A stretch of 64,000 nt of DNA from Chryseobacterium geocarposphaerae. GTDB taxonomy: Bacteria > Bacteroidota > Bacteroidia > Flavobacteriales > Weeksellaceae. Positions 34,454 to 44,181 of this stretch are shown here, piece after piece (the stretch's first letter is position 1; each line of letters opens with the position of its first letter). Both the position numbers and the translations under genes were made by a program. The DNA lies in assembly GCF_002797535.1 (NCBI RefSeq), contig NZ_PGFD01000002.1, positions 1-64,000 of the forward strand, read 5' to 3'. Under the pieces are notes generated by a model, which saw only the letters and a list, made by a program, of their open reading frames with translations, had not been told where the DNA came from and ran no database searches.

Positions 34454-37405
34454 TTAGAATGATAAGCTAAATCCTATTGTAACAATTCTCGCCGGAGTGT
34501 ATCTGTTTGAAGTTGTTCCATTGAAAGTTTGTGCAGGTTCCAACCCTTTTCTTGCCGTTTTACTCCAGATATTTTCTCCAGATAATAATAATCTAAAAGA
34601 TGTTAAACCATATTGTGAAATACTTTCCGGGCTGAAGCTATATGCCAAAGTAGCCTGTCTGAAAGTAATGAAGTCTGATTTTACCAACCATCTGCTGGAT
34701 GCAGCATTTGAACTCGTATATGTTGAAGAGTTTAATGCAGGTACATCCGTGATTTGTCCAGGTGTTGTCCATCTGTTCAAAATATCAGTACTTAGAGCTC
34801 CTCCCTGAGAATAACTTGACATCAAAGATTGGTAATTGGAATCATATGTCATTCCGCCTAACTGATAAGTAAACATAGTGGATAATGACCATTGCTTATA
34901 AGAAATCGATGTTCCGAAGCTACCAAACAGATCAGGAATAGCCGATCCTGAGTAGTCATATTTAGCTTTATTAAAGTTAGTTGTCACCTGTGTTCCGTTC
35001 ACTGTTCTGATATCAGAAGCCGTAGTACCAGCATAAGCATCAGCAACTAAAAATAATGGTGAACCATCAGCAGGATCAACCCCATACCATTGTCTCAACC
35101 AATAATCATACACTGAATGTCCCACAGAAACTTTTTTAGTTCCATTAATGATCTCAGTAATTCCTTGTGATAATTCTGTGACCTGATTTTTAAGAGTAGA
35201 TGCATTTGCATTGATACTCCATGTAAAGTTTTCATTTTTAATAACATCTGCACTAAGCGCAAATTCGAAACCTCTGTTGTACATGGTTCCAACATTTTTA
35301 CTGATGTTGTTTCCAGGAACACCACTAGATACAGGAACAGGAACAGGGAAGATAAGGTCATCTGTAATTCTGTTATAATAATCCACTGACCCCGTAATTC
35401 TGTTGTTTAAGAAACCGAAATCCAACCCAACGTCAGTTTGCTTATTAGATTCCCAAGTGATAGAAGGATCTGCTAAGAAACCAAATAAAATTCCCGGCTC
35501 CTGCGCGTTGTTGTATCCTAAGCTATAGGTACTCTTATACATATAGTAACTATTTGTTCCGTCATTTCCAACTTCTCCATAAGAACCTCTTAGCTTAAGA
35601 TCGCTTATCAATCTTGAATCCTTTAAAAAGTCTTCACCTTTAATTCTCCATCCTGCTCCTACTGACCAGAATGAATTCCATCTTACATCTTTAGCAAATC
35701 TTGAAGAAGCATCCCATCTGATGGAACCGGATAATAAATATTTAGATTTATAATCATAGTTTAATCTTGAGAAAACACTCTCTTTTTTATAATTATCCGT
35801 TTGTGAAGTTACCGTAGTAGGTGTTACGAAATTGATCAGTTCATCATTATCATCTACTGTTTGCCCTTGTTTGTAAGCATTAAAGTACTCATAAATATAT
35901 TTGTAATTTTCGTGCCCTAATAAGAATTCAAAATTATGAACGTCAAATTTACGCTTATAGTTTAGCAACTGGTTCCAGGTAAGTGTCTGTTCTGTAAATG
36001 TTGTTTTTTCAGCTGCACCAGCAGGAGCTGCATCTCCAATAAGCTTATTGACATATCTGCTCCTTCTGTTGTTTCTTATATCATATCCGACGTTAGTAGA
36101 TAATGTTAAATACGGATCAACTTTAAATTCTGCATAAGATCTGGAAATAATATAATAATTTTTAGAAATATCCTTATTTAAAAGAGTTTCCTGAATTATG
36201 TTTCTTCCAGCCGCTGCATCAGCACCTCTTGCCCCTCCTGCATCATATACTATATTTCCAGCCGCATCATATAATGTTGCAAATGTATTAGGATCATGCG
36301 CATATGGGCTGTATATCGGGCCCATTGTTCTCGTCCAGTTATATGGATTAATGTAAGCAGTATTGTTATCTGCGCCATCAATAGAGTTGTTACCATTGGA
36401 TGAAACACCACTAATACTTGTCCCTAACTTAAGCCAGCTTTTGATTTGAGAATCCACTTTCAATCTCGCAGTGAATCGCTCGAAATCAGATTTTATCAGA
36501 TAACCGGTCTCATTAGTATAACTTACTGAAGAAAAATAAGTGGTTTTATTAGTTCCTCCACTATAGTTTAGCTCATAGTTTTGTCTGAAACCCGTTTTCA
36601 TTAATGGACCTTGCCAGTCAAGATCTGTATACTTCAATTGAGCATTCGGATTTAAAACACCATCAACCACCAATAAATTGTCAGCAACATTAAAAACATT
36701 GGTCTTCAATACACCTGAGATCAAATTTGTTGTTGCATAAGTATTTGCCGCAGCAAGACCTGCCCCTGGGTTAGTGGTAAATCTACCGTTTCTTATAGCT
36801 TCCCAGATCAACGGATAATATTGATATACATCTACTCTGTCATATTCCGGAATAGATCTCCCGACATATCCTGTACTCATATTAAAATTCAGAACATCTG
36901 TTCCTTTTCTACCGGATTTAGTTGTAATTAGAACAACCCCATTCGCAGCGGCCGAACCGTATAATGATGTAGAGGCCGCATCCTTAAGAATGTTAAAAGA
37001 GGCAATATCATTGGGATTAATCGCAGATAAAGATCCGGTATAAATAACACCATCTACCACATATAGAGGAGATGTTGAAATTCCATACGAACCGATCCCT
37101 CTTACCTGAATACTGGGAGCACTTCCTGGCTGCCCGGTTCCCGTAGAAACTTTTACTCCCGGACTCGCTCCGTCTATTGCCTGTCCGATATTGGAAATCG
37201 GGCGATCTGCAAATTGCTTGGCTTTAATTTCTGTATTAGAACCTACTAATGTTTCTTTTTTCTGAGAACCGTAAGCAACAATTACAACTTCATCAATTTG
37301 CTTTTCAGTAGTTGTAGTATCCTTTTTAGTCCTCTGTGCTTCAACTATCTGACCGCCCGCAAAGAACAGAACAGCAGTAGTTATTAATGACAATCTTAAC
37401 TTCAT
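34454..37405 (-). CDS. SusC/RagA family TonB-dependent outer membrane transporter
   Basis: Outer-membrane receptor, about 983 residues from the ATG at 37405. The longer frame to 37462 adds a run upstream of the likely start site, which I exclude. A signal peptide (ending VEAQ, about residue 24) is followed almost directly by the plug domain (DEVVIVAYGSQKKETLVGS... DRPISNIGQAIDGASPGVKV, ITTKSGRKG), then a 22-strand barrel with the C-terminal RIVTIGFSLSF ending in Phe. The usual N-terminal carboxypeptidase-regulatory-like domain is missing. It works with the SusD lipoprotein encoded just downstream. Confidence 0.94.
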   Translation of the reverse strand: MKLRLSLITTAVLFFAGGQIVEAQRTKKDTTTTEKQIDEVVIVAYGSQKKETLVGSNTEIKAKQFADRPISNIGQAIDGASPGVKVSTGTGQPGSAPSIQVRGIGSYGISTSPLYVVDGVIYTGSLSAINPNDIASFNILKDAASTSLYGSAAANGVVLITTKSGRKGTDVLNFNMSTGYVGRSIPEYDRVDVYQYYPLIWEAIRNGRFTTNPGAGLAAANTYATTNLISGVLKTNVFNVADNLLVVDGVLNPNAQLKYTDLDWQGPLMKTGFRQNYELNYSGGTNKTTYFSSVSYTNETGYLIKSDFERFTARLKVDSQIKSWLKLGTSISGVSSNGNNSIDGADNNTAYINPYNWTRTMGPIYSPYAHDPNTFATLYDAAGNIVYDAGGARGADAAAGRNIIQETLLNKDISKNYYIISRSYAEFKVDPYLTLSTNVGYDIRNNRRSRYVNKLIGDAAPAGAAEKTTFTEQTLTWNQLLNYKRKFDVHNFEFLLGHENYKYIYEYFNAYKQGQTVDDNDELINFVTPTTVTSQTDNYKKESVFSRLNYDYKSKYLLSGSIRWDASSRFAKDVRWNSFWSVGAGWRIKGEDFLKDSRLISDLKLRGSYGEVGNDGTNSYYMYKSTYSLGYNNAQEPGILFGFLADPSITWESNKQTDVGLDFGFLNNRITGSVDYYNRITDDLIFPVPVPVSSGVPGNNISKNVGTMYNRGFEFALSADVIKNENFTWSINANASTLKNQVTELSQGITEIINGTKKVSVGHSVYDYWLRQWYGVDPADGSPLFLVADAYAGTTASDIRTVNGTQVTTNFNKAKYDYSGSAIPDLFGSFGTSISYKQWSLSTMFTYQLGGMTYDSNYQSLMSSYSQGGALSTDILNRWTTPGQITDVPALNSSTYTSSNAASSRWLVKSDFITFRQATLAYSFSPESISQYGLTSFRLLLSGENIWSKTARKGLEPAQTFNGTTSNRYTPARIVTIGFSLSF

Positions 37406-37431
37406 ATTAACAAAATTTAATAATACAGAAG

Positions 37432-37460
37432 CAAATATGTTAATAAACATTAACATATGC
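37432..37460 (-). promoter_or_regulatory. SusC/SusD promoter with palindrome
   Basis: Minus-strand CATATTTG (37439-37432) is one base from the -7 consensus with a TTTG 20 bases upstream. Overlapping it, ATGTTAAT-AAAC-ATTAACAT (37437-37456) is a perfect 8-bp inverted repeat placed to act as an operator. The ATG is about 27 bases beyond the -7 box. Upstream to 37560 the DNA is extremely AT-rich with repeated TTAATATTAA. Confidence 0.5.
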
Positions 37461-37579
37461 AAATATTAGTTAAAACTTTAACATATTAATATTAATGCAA
37501 TGGATTACATAATATATTTATATTAAAATGCAATATTTATTAATAGTTCAATATTAACGAACTAAAACAAATAAAAAAT

Positions 37580-37619
37580 AAATGAAAAAATAAAAACCAT
37601 TGAAAAATTTCAATGGTTT
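37580..37619 (-). terminator. Terminator after the enoyl-CoA hydratase gene
   Basis: AACCATTGAAA / TTTCAATGGTT forms an 11-bp stem on the minus strand with TTTTTATTTTTT following. It lies 22 bases past the stop codon at 37642. Confidence 0.8.
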
Positions 37620-37641
37620 CATTCAATATATTATGAATAGT

Positions 37642-38406
37642 TTATTTCGCCCTCAATCTTTCTTTGATGGCTTCGATATTTCTCTTCGCAGAATCTTCCA
37701 GAATAAGGCTTGCACTCATATGGATTCTTGCAGGCATCAATTCATTGAAATGGTCTGTACCTTCCCAAGAAACTTTCTTAATTAAAGCTAAAGCCTCTTC
37801 GCTTCTTGAAGAAAGGGTATTTAAAAATTTATCAAGCTTGGCATCCATTTCCTCTATTGTTTCAGACACAGAATGGTAAATATTATGCTGTTCTGCCCAT
37901 TGTGCTGATCTAAAATCTGCATCAATAGCCATAGCAGAGAATTGTGATTTTCCTATTTTTCTCTCAACATAGGGGCCAATCACAAAAGGACCAATACCTA
38001 GATTAATTTCTGTTAAAGCCAATGCAGAATCTTTCGTTGCAAAACAATAATCTGCACCACAAGCCAGACCTACTCCTCCTCCTGTTGTTTTTCCCTGAAC
38101 TCTTACAACGACAATTTTACCACAATTTCTCATCGCATTCAAAACTTTGGCAAAACCGCCAAAAAATTTGGTAGAAGCTTCCAGTTCCTCAATAGCCAAT
38201 AATTCATCAAAACTCGCTCCTGCACAAAAAGCTTTTTCCCCTTCACTTTTTACAAGGATAGCTTTCACTTCTGCTTTAGCTCCTTCATCCAGAATAGTTT
38301 GGGCTAATTTTTCAAGAATGGCTCCCGGAAGGGAATTGCTTTTTGCCGTTCCGAATGTAATTTCGGCAATATTATTTTTAATTTCTGATGTTACAAAATC
38401 ACTCAT
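37642..38406 (-). CDS. Enoyl-CoA hydratase/isomerase family protein
   Basis: Crotonase-fold enzyme of 254 residues. The oxyanion-hole stretch FCAGASFDELL (about 61-71) and the KTTGGGVGLACGADYCFA block (about 105-122) are well kept. The usual first catalytic glutamate region reads ALALTEINLGIGP, so hydration versus isomerisation is unclear. The C-terminal helices are normal. It stands apart from the phenylacetate cluster (starting at 41574) and from the SusC gene, and is transcribed alone. Specific substrate unknown. Confidence 0.85.
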   Translation of the reverse strand: MSDFVTSEIKNNIAEITFGTAKSNSLPGAILEKLAQTILDEGAKAEVKAILVKSEGEKAFCAGASFDELLAIEELEASTKFFGGFAKVLNAMRNCGKIVVVRVQGKTTGGGVGLACGADYCFATKDSALALTEINLGIGPFVIGPYVERKIGKSQFSAMAIDADFRSAQWAEQHNIYHSVSETIEEMDAKLDKFLNTLSSRSEEALALIKKVSWEGTDHFNELMPARIHMSASLILEDSAKRNIEAIKERLRAK

Positions 38407-38506
38407 TTTTAGTATCTATTGATTTTTACAAAAATACTAAATAAAGGACTTTTAAGAAAACTAAAGCAGTAATTTTAGTATCCAAAACAGGTCTTGTTCA
38501 GAATTC

Positions 38507-39271
38507 TTATTTTCTGCCGTACAGCAATATTCTTTTGAATGCATAGATGGCCGGAAATTTTGCAAATTTTTCTGTTATACGTTTTTTATATTCTTCAATG
38601 AATTGCTGTTTGGCATTTCCCTCCAGCCTTTCTAAATAAGGAATCAATGCTGAACCGGAGATAAACTGAAAGAGCTTTTCTGCATTTTCAGCAATTATCG
38701 GATAAACTTTAATAGAAATTTGCAAGTCTTTTAACCCATATTGAAACATCATTTTTGAATATTCATCCAGGCTTAAAACGGGGGAAATCCTGTTCCAATT
38801 TTGAAGGAGGCTTTTGTATGGTTCTTCCGAAGCTAGCTGAAACAAAATCTGATTAAGTATATTTTCTGCCTGAAGTGGCATTTGTATTGCAAACTGGCCA
38901 TTTTCACTTAATAAGGAAAGTAATTTTGGAAATAGTTTCTCATGTTTATCTGACCATTGCAGGGCAGCGTTACTGAAGATCAAATCCCAAGTATCGGTAG
39001 AATTGTATAATTCTTCAACTGTTTCCCTTTTAAAATTTAATCGCTTATTTTTATACGCCTCTGATTGAGCCAACATTTCTGCTGAGGAATCAATGCCTAA
39101 AAATTCTGCATCAGGGAATCTTTCTGAAAGGATGTGAGTCTGTTCTCCGGTTCCGCAACCGATATCGATCGCTTTTTTCAAACCATCAGGAGAAATAAAC
39201 CGTATCAGATCAAAGAAAGGAAGATAGCGTACATCCTTAAACTGATTATAAACTTCGGGATTCCAGGGCAT
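38507..39271 (-). CDS. Trans-aconitate 2-methyltransferase-like protein
   Basis: SAM-dependent class I methyltransferase of 254 residues, close to E. coli Tam in length and layout. SAM-binding motif I is AIDIGCGTGEQTHIL (about residues 34-48), followed by LGIDSSAEML (motif II) and WDLIFSNAALQWS (motif III, near 97). The N-terminal MPWNPEVYNQFKDVR is typical of Tam, which methylates trans-aconitate. It is 22 bases after the DNA glycosylase gene, probably the same operon. The substrate is inferred from similarity. Confidence 0.82.
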   Translation of the reverse strand: MPWNPEVYNQFKDVRYLPFFDLIRFISPDGLKKAIDIGCGTGEQTHILSERFPDAEFLGIDSSAEMLAQSEAYKNKRLNFKRETVEELYNSTDTWDLIFSNAALQWSDKHEKLFPKLLSLLSENGQFAIQMPLQAENILNQILFQLASEEPYKSLLQNWNRISPVLSLDEYSKMMFQYGLKDLQISIKVYPIIAENAEKLFQFISGSALIPYLERLEGNAKQQFIEEYKKRITEKFAKFPAIYAFKRILLYGRK

Positions 39272-39292
39272 ATTAAAAACTATTTAGATCAA

Positions 39293-39985
39293 TTAACTAT
39301 TATTCAGGGCTAAAATATATTTATCAATATAAAGTTGCTTTTCTTTTGACTTATATTGCTGAATATATCGCGGGTGCTCCAAAACGGTCATTTTTTTGAA
39401 AAGATGAGCTTCCTGATTTAATTTTGAAATAAAATCTGCATTTTTCTTTCCTAAAACAAAAACTTCTGTTGTATCAAGGTCTAAGCTGATATGTTTCTTT
39501 AAAGACTCAATCATAAAATCTTTTACGTCATTAAAGAGTACCTTATCATCATAGTAATTGGCATTCAGCCAGCCATTCCGTGATTTTCTTACAATAGCCA
39601 GAGGAAAAGGAGAGTTGATATAGATATTTTTATAAAACCGGTCAGCTCCTCCATACTGAGCAATCATGTCATACATAAAAACGGAAGAAACTTCATGGGT
39701 ATATGCAGATTCCATGGTAATCCCACAAACATTTTCCAGACGCTTGGTATCCGTAAAAGGAACTCCGGTTACTCCTGCTCCGTGGCGGCTAGGATTGATT
39801 CCTATAATAAATTTTCTTCTATTGAAGTCGTTATAATATTTGTGATAAAACTTTTGCATCACGACCAAGGTTTCAGGGTTGTCCAAATATGGATTTAAAA
39901 CCTGAAAATCTTCAGGTAATAATCCTGAATAGTGCAGATTTTTGTTAAACTCAATGATCTTATCTGCAAAAGTTTTATTTTTCAT
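39293..39985 (-). CDS. SMUG2-like uracil-DNA glycosylase family (DUF4918)
   Basis: Protein of 230 residues of the uracil-DNA glycosylase superfamily. Motif A is IGINPSRHGAGVTGVPFTD (61-79), similar to SMUG-type GxNP...GxPFxD, and motif B is EHPRYIQQY (204 onward), where His-Pro-Arg takes the place of the DNA-minor-groove loop. The central SPFPLAIVRK strand fits. Such proteins excise uracil or deaminated bases in base-excision repair. It lies between a SMI1/KNR4 gene and a Tam-like gene. Length is normal. Confidence 0.83.
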   Translation of the reverse strand: MKNKTFADKIIEFNKNLHYSGLLPEDFQVLNPYLDNPETLVVMQKFYHKYYNDFNRRKFIIGINPSRHGAGVTGVPFTDTKRLENVCGITMESAYTHEVSSVFMYDMIAQYGGADRFYKNIYINSPFPLAIVRKSRNGWLNANYYDDKVLFNDVKDFMIESLKKHISLDLDTTEVFVLGKKNADFISKLNQEAHLFKKMTVLEHPRYIQQYKSKEKQLYIDKYILALNNS

Positions 39986-39998
39986 ATAAGTCGTAGTT

Positions 39999-40535
39999 TT
40001 ATCCTACTTCCAATTCTTCTTCCTGTCGTAATCCTCTGATAAAAGTTTCAAAATCTTTTGCCAGAAAGGTTTTCTTAAAATTATTTTCCTGATCTACATG
40101 CACCACTTCCGGTTCTCCGTTTTTACCACATGCAGAATAATCAAGTAAAATCATATCGTGTCCGGCTGAAGGACAGTCACAGATATAAATACCATCGGCA
40201 GGATATCCCCATTCATCAATCATAAACTGACTTCCCAATTCTCCGCACAACGAATATTTCTTTCCTTTTCCAATCGCCATAATCCCGGTAATGGCTACAT
40301 GATCTTCTGCCCAAGAGACACTTTCTGTAGTGGCAAAACATGATTTATTCACCAATCCGCCATTTTGCAATCTCATCAATTCGATATAAGATTTCGGAAG
40401 CTGATATCCTAATTTATTTTCAACTTCAGCAATTATTTCATCACCAGGAAAATCTTCTATATAATCTTTTGATGAATAACTGCATTCACTCCAAAAATTT
40501 GCAAAGTCAAAATCTTTGAAAAACGTTAATTCCAT
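39999..40535 (-). CDS. SMI1/KNR4 family protein
   Basis: Cytoplasmic protein of 178 residues, acidic. The sequence EIIAEVENKLGYQLPKSYIELMRLQNGG (about 33-60) is the conserved SMI1/KNR4 start, where the helix and turn bind partner peptides, and GYPADGIYICDCPSAGHDMILLDYS (about 110-135) is the second conserved block. Many bacterial members are immunity proteins for polymorphic toxins. No toxin is nearby, but a broken DUF4241 gene, another immunity-type family, lies just upstream. It may therefore be a leftover immunity gene. Confidence 0.85.
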   Translation of the reverse strand: MELTFFKDFDFANFWSECSYSSKDYIEDFPGDEIIAEVENKLGYQLPKSYIELMRLQNGGLVNKSCFATTESVSWAEDHVAITGIMAIGKGKKYSLCGELGSQFMIDEWGYPADGIYICDCPSAGHDMILLDYSACGKNGEPEVVHVDQENNFKKTFLAKDFETFIRGLRQEEELEVG

Positions 40536-40707
40536 AGTATTTTATTTATTAAAAGTAGCTACATCAAATATCTATATTATTTTTGAATTAAAAACTTATT
40601 TTTTTAACATTATATTTAGAATATTTCTAAAAAAAACTTTATCTGTTCAGATAGATTTTCTTAAGAATAGATAACGAACTGTCTTTGAGAAAAATAAAAT
40701 CCTCAGA

Positions 40708-41436
40708 TTAGTTATCGCTTTCTTCGTCGTCACTTAAAGCCAGCTCAATATCAATAAACTGAATGTAAAGGCCACAAAGTTTTTTATTTTCATCATAGGC
40801 GAAATAAACAGGATAAGTACCGTCTCCAAAACCACTCGCAAACATAGGGATTTTATACTGGGTATCAGGAATCGTCCAGTTGATCCAATCGCCTCCTTCT
40901 CTTTGATAATTAGGGTTTTCCTGATAACTTTGAGCAAACAAACCCGCAAAATAATCATTATAAATATTATCAACATGTAATCCTGCTAAAAACCGATCAA
41001 ACTCCGGAAGAGCTTCTGCATCAGCAATACATCCCAAACCTGCATCCACGTGAAATCCAAAAAAATCGTCTTCTTTTACACCTTCAAGATTTTCGTTTCC
41101 AATTAAAGCTTCTTGGTAACGAACAGGTTTTTGATTTGTAAATTTCACTTTTACAGCAGCATATCTGTTACCCCAATCTTAAGATTTTACTACAGCAATG
41201 GTCACCGGAAAATTTCCTTTCGGCACTTCAGTGAAATAAGGTTTTTCATTTGCATTCAGAAAAACAAGCGGATCCCGTACGACTACCTTTCCGGACGGAA
41301 GAGAAACATTTCCAATTTCCATAACTTCCATTTTTTCACCCATGATTTCGTCAGAAGTAAAGTAAGATTCTAAATCTGTAGGACAAGTAAGAATATCCTT
41401 TACTTCTTCATATTTCTGCATCCAGTTTTCTTCCAT
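40708..41436 (-). pseudogene. DUF4241 protein gene split by an in-frame TAA
   Basis: Two frames on the same strand and in the same register: 41436-41179 (85 residues, MEENWMQKYEEV...GNFPVTIAVVKS) and then, beyond TAA at 41181-41179, a continuation DWGNRYAAVKVKFTNQK... that runs to 40708. The second part has the conserved DUF4241 core (FGFHVDAGLGCIADAEA and GGDWINWTIPD... FASGFGDG.YPVYFAYDE). Removing the TAA would give one protein of about 242 residues, the normal DUF4241 size, with the stop between KS and DW. A second small protein from a GTG at 41148 is conceivable but not expected. Some DUF4241 proteins act as immunity proteins. Confidence 0.85.
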
Positions 41437-41520
41437 AATCTTATTTTGAATTGATTGTAAGTTAAAATAAAGAATAAAAGTATATTATATCAAATACCAA
41501 AATGGTTTTAACAAAAGATT

Positions 41521-41555
41521 ATAAAAAAACAGTGCAACAAAATTGTTACACTGTT
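41521..41555 (-). terminator. Terminator after paaZ
   Basis: AACAGTGTAACAA and TTGTTGCACTGTT (minus strand, one G-T pair) form a long stem, followed by seven T. It lies about 19 bases beyond the paaZ stop and marks the end of the phenylacetate cluster. Confidence 0.75.
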
Positions 41556-41573
41556 AAATTGGTATATTAAATT

Positions 41574-44069
41574 TTAAATCAATCCAAACTGCTCAAAATG
41601 GTGGGTAAAATGCTTTCTGTGCATCAGTTCCCACATTTCTTTGTTCAGTTTTCCAAACACAAAATTCGTATGCTCTGCGTGTGGATTTTCTTTGTAATAA
41701 ATAGAGAATCGTTTCAGATTATCCATGAAAGAAATTTTTGCTGCTTCAAGATTTTTATGTCTTAATTCTAATAATTTTTCATCTTCAGCTAGATATGGTG
41801 CAGGAAAGTCTTTTGGCATTTTTCTGTGATTGTACAAAGAATCCTGCCATTTTTCCAAATGCTCTTCAGGAGTAAAGCATTTTTCGGCTTCAGGCTCACC
41901 CAAACTTACCAAAACGCCATGCTCCAAATGCTCAATCATTTGCTGAGGAGACATTTTACCCCAGCTTGGCTGAGTGGATTCCGTTAAACCATTCAATGTT
42001 TTCTGAATGTTTTTTAAGTTTAAATCAATGAAAGGAGACTGCTTTGCCACTAATGTCAAAATTGTAGCTACACAAACGATCTCATCTCTTTGATTCACCA
42101 CTTCAACCAACCATTTCACCACACCGGAAGGAATATTTCTTCCCTTAACTCCACGGTTGATCTTTTCTTTCGCCGTTAAATAAACCGTAATGGTATCTCC
42201 TGCATAAACAGGTTTGAAGAACGAACAGTTTTCCAATCCGTAATTGGCGATAACAGGTCCTTTTTTCCCTGAAACGAACAATCCTGCTGCGGCAGAAAGG
42301 ATAAAATATCCATGAGCAACCGTTTTATCGAAGATCGTTCCCGTTAAACTTGTTGCATCGGTGTGCGCATAGAAATGATCCCATGAAACATTGGAGAAGT
42401 TTACGATATCCGCATCGGTAACCGTTCTTCCTGCTGTTTCCAAAGAATCTCCAACCTCAACTTCTTCAAAATATTTCTGGAAAGGATGCTTATCCGAATA
42501 TTTTTTCTCAGCGCCTTGCTGATAAATTTTAGTAACCGCCGTTAAAATATCCGGAGAACCTTGGATGGCTGTTTTCTGAAGGAAGAAATGAAGGCCGTTT
42601 AATCCGCCCATTTCCTCTCCTCCTCCTGCTCTACCGGGACCACCGTGCATCAATGTCGGAAGCGGAGAACCGTGGCCTGTACTTTCTTTAGCACTGTCTC
42701 TGTTTAACACGAAAATTCTTCCATGCTGTGAAGCCATTTTCCATGAAGTTTCTGCTACGAAATTGTTATCGTGAGAAACAATCGAACCTACCAGACTTCC
42801 TTTCCCTCTTTTCGCCAACGCTGCAGCTTCTTCCGCATCTTTGTAAGGCATCAACGTAGAAACCGGACCGAAAGCTTCGACATCATGAGAGATATTTTTT
42901 TCGAAAGGTTTATCATTTAAGAACAATTTCGGACTCATAAAGGCCCCTTTTTCGTAGTCAGCGTCTACCAATTCATGTTTTCCATCGTAAATCAGTTCCG
43001 TTTCAGCCTTTAATAAATTGACTTTTCTTACCACCTCATCATACTGCTGTTTTCCAACTAAAGATCCCATTCTGGTTTCCCTACTCAATGGATTTCCGAT
43101 TTTTGTCTGATCTAAAGCTTTTGATAAAGCATTCTGAACGTCTCCGATCAGATTTTCAGGAACGATAATTCTTCGGATTGCCGTACATTTTTGACCTGCC
43201 TTCGTGGTCATTTCGTTACGAACTTCTTTGATGAATAAATCAAATTCCGGAGTTCCCGGTTTTGCATCCAGCCCAAGAATCGAACAGTTCAAGGAATCGG
43301 CTTCCATATTGAAACGAACAGCATTTCCAGCAATTGATGGTAAAGACTTTAGTTTTCTACCCGTCGTCGCGGAACCTGTAAACAACACAGAATCTCCATC
43401 CTGAACATAATCCAGAATATTTCCCGGTTCGCCACACACCAACTGAACGGCACCTTCCGGAAGAATTCCGCTTTCAATCATATCTTGAAAAACCGCATTT
43501 GTTAAATATGAACCAAACGGAGACGGCTTAACAATTGATGGAACACCTGCCAACAACGATGTGGACAATTTTTCCAACATTCCCCAAACCGGAAAATTGT
43601 AGGCGTTAATTTGAATAGAAACCCCTTCACTTGGCGTTAAAATGTGAGTTCCCAGGAAAGTTCCGTTAGCAGAAATTTTCTGGGTATCACCATCCACCCA
43701 AAACGGAGTGTTGGGAAGCATTCTTTTTGCCAATCCTGAATACGTGAAGAAAGTACCGAAACCTCCTTCGATATCCACCCAGGAATCAACGTGAGTAGCC
43801 CCTGTTTTATAAGATAATTCGTAATATTTTTTCTTTCTTTCTAAAAGGTAAAGCGCGACTTTCTTCAACATTTCTCCACGATCATAGAACGTCATGGATG
43901 AAAGGTTTTTGTAGCCTACCTTTCTTCCGTAATCCAAAGCCTGTTCGAAATTCAGACCTTCTGTATCGGAAATGGCAACCTGTTCACCGTTGACAGCATT
44001 GTACAAAGGAATTCCGTTCCCGGTACCTTCTACCCATTGTCCGTAGATATAGTTTTTTAACTTTTCCAT
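41574..44069 (-). CDS. paaZ: Phenylacetate degradation ring-opening protein PaaZ with extra DUF1569 domain
   Basis: Bifunctional enzyme of 831 residues that hydrolyses oxepin-CoA and oxidises the resulting aldehyde. The aldehyde dehydrogenase domain (about 1-520) has catalytic Glu256 in NMEADSLN and Cys295 in GQKCTAIRR, the same positions as in E. coli PaaZ. The MaoC-like hydratase domain (about 530-675) has Asp564 and His569 in WDHFYAHTD. Beyond residue 683, about 148 residues form an added domain (SPQQMIEHLEHGV... HFTHHFEQFGL) resembling DUF1569/DinB metal-binding helices; E. coli PaaZ (about 680 residues) lacks it. Genes transcribed just before it are an esterase, paaY and paaJ. Confidence 0.95.
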   Translation of the reverse strand: MEKLKNYIYGQWVEGTGNGIPLYNAVNGEQVAISDTEGLNFEQALDYGRKVGYKNLSSMTFYDRGEMLKKVALYLLERKKKYYELSYKTGATHVDSWVDIEGGFGTFFTYSGLAKRMLPNTPFWVDGDTQKISANGTFLGTHILTPSEGVSIQINAYNFPVWGMLEKLSTSLLAGVPSIVKPSPFGSYLTNAVFQDMIESGILPEGAVQLVCGEPGNILDYVQDGDSVLFTGSATTGRKLKSLPSIAGNAVRFNMEADSLNCSILGLDAKPGTPEFDLFIKEVRNEMTTKAGQKCTAIRRIIVPENLIGDVQNALSKALDQTKIGNPLSRETRMGSLVGKQQYDEVVRKVNLLKAETELIYDGKHELVDADYEKGAFMSPKLFLNDKPFEKNISHDVEAFGPVSTLMPYKDAEEAAALAKRGKGSLVGSIVSHDNNFVAETSWKMASQHGRIFVLNRDSAKESTGHGSPLPTLMHGGPGRAGGGEEMGGLNGLHFFLQKTAIQGSPDILTAVTKIYQQGAEKKYSDKHPFQKYFEEVEVGDSLETAGRTVTDADIVNFSNVSWDHFYAHTDATSLTGTIFDKTVAHGYFILSAAAGLFVSGKKGPVIANYGLENCSFFKPVYAGDTITVYLTAKEKINRGVKGRNIPSGVVKWLVEVVNQRDEIVCVATILTLVAKQSPFIDLNLKNIQKTLNGLTESTQPSWGKMSPQQMIEHLEHGVLVSLGEPEAEKCFTPEEHLEKWQDSLYNHRKMPKDFPAPYLAEDEKLLELRHKNLEAAKISFMDNLKRFSIYYKENPHAEHTNFVFGKLNKEMWELMHRKHFTHHFEQFGLI

Positions 44070-44181
44070 ATAGTTTTTAATTTATAATGTATTCAATTTA
44101 ACAATTCATGAAAGGATGCTTCGACAGGCTCAGCATGACTGCACTAATTATTTAAATGATACATTTTATATTGTTATAATT

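Noticed and set aside
44110..44145. Short GCTTCGACAGGCTCAGCATGAC stretch after paaZ start side
   Set aside because: It is a fragment of a common flavobacterial intergenic repeat; too short and single here to report as a feature.
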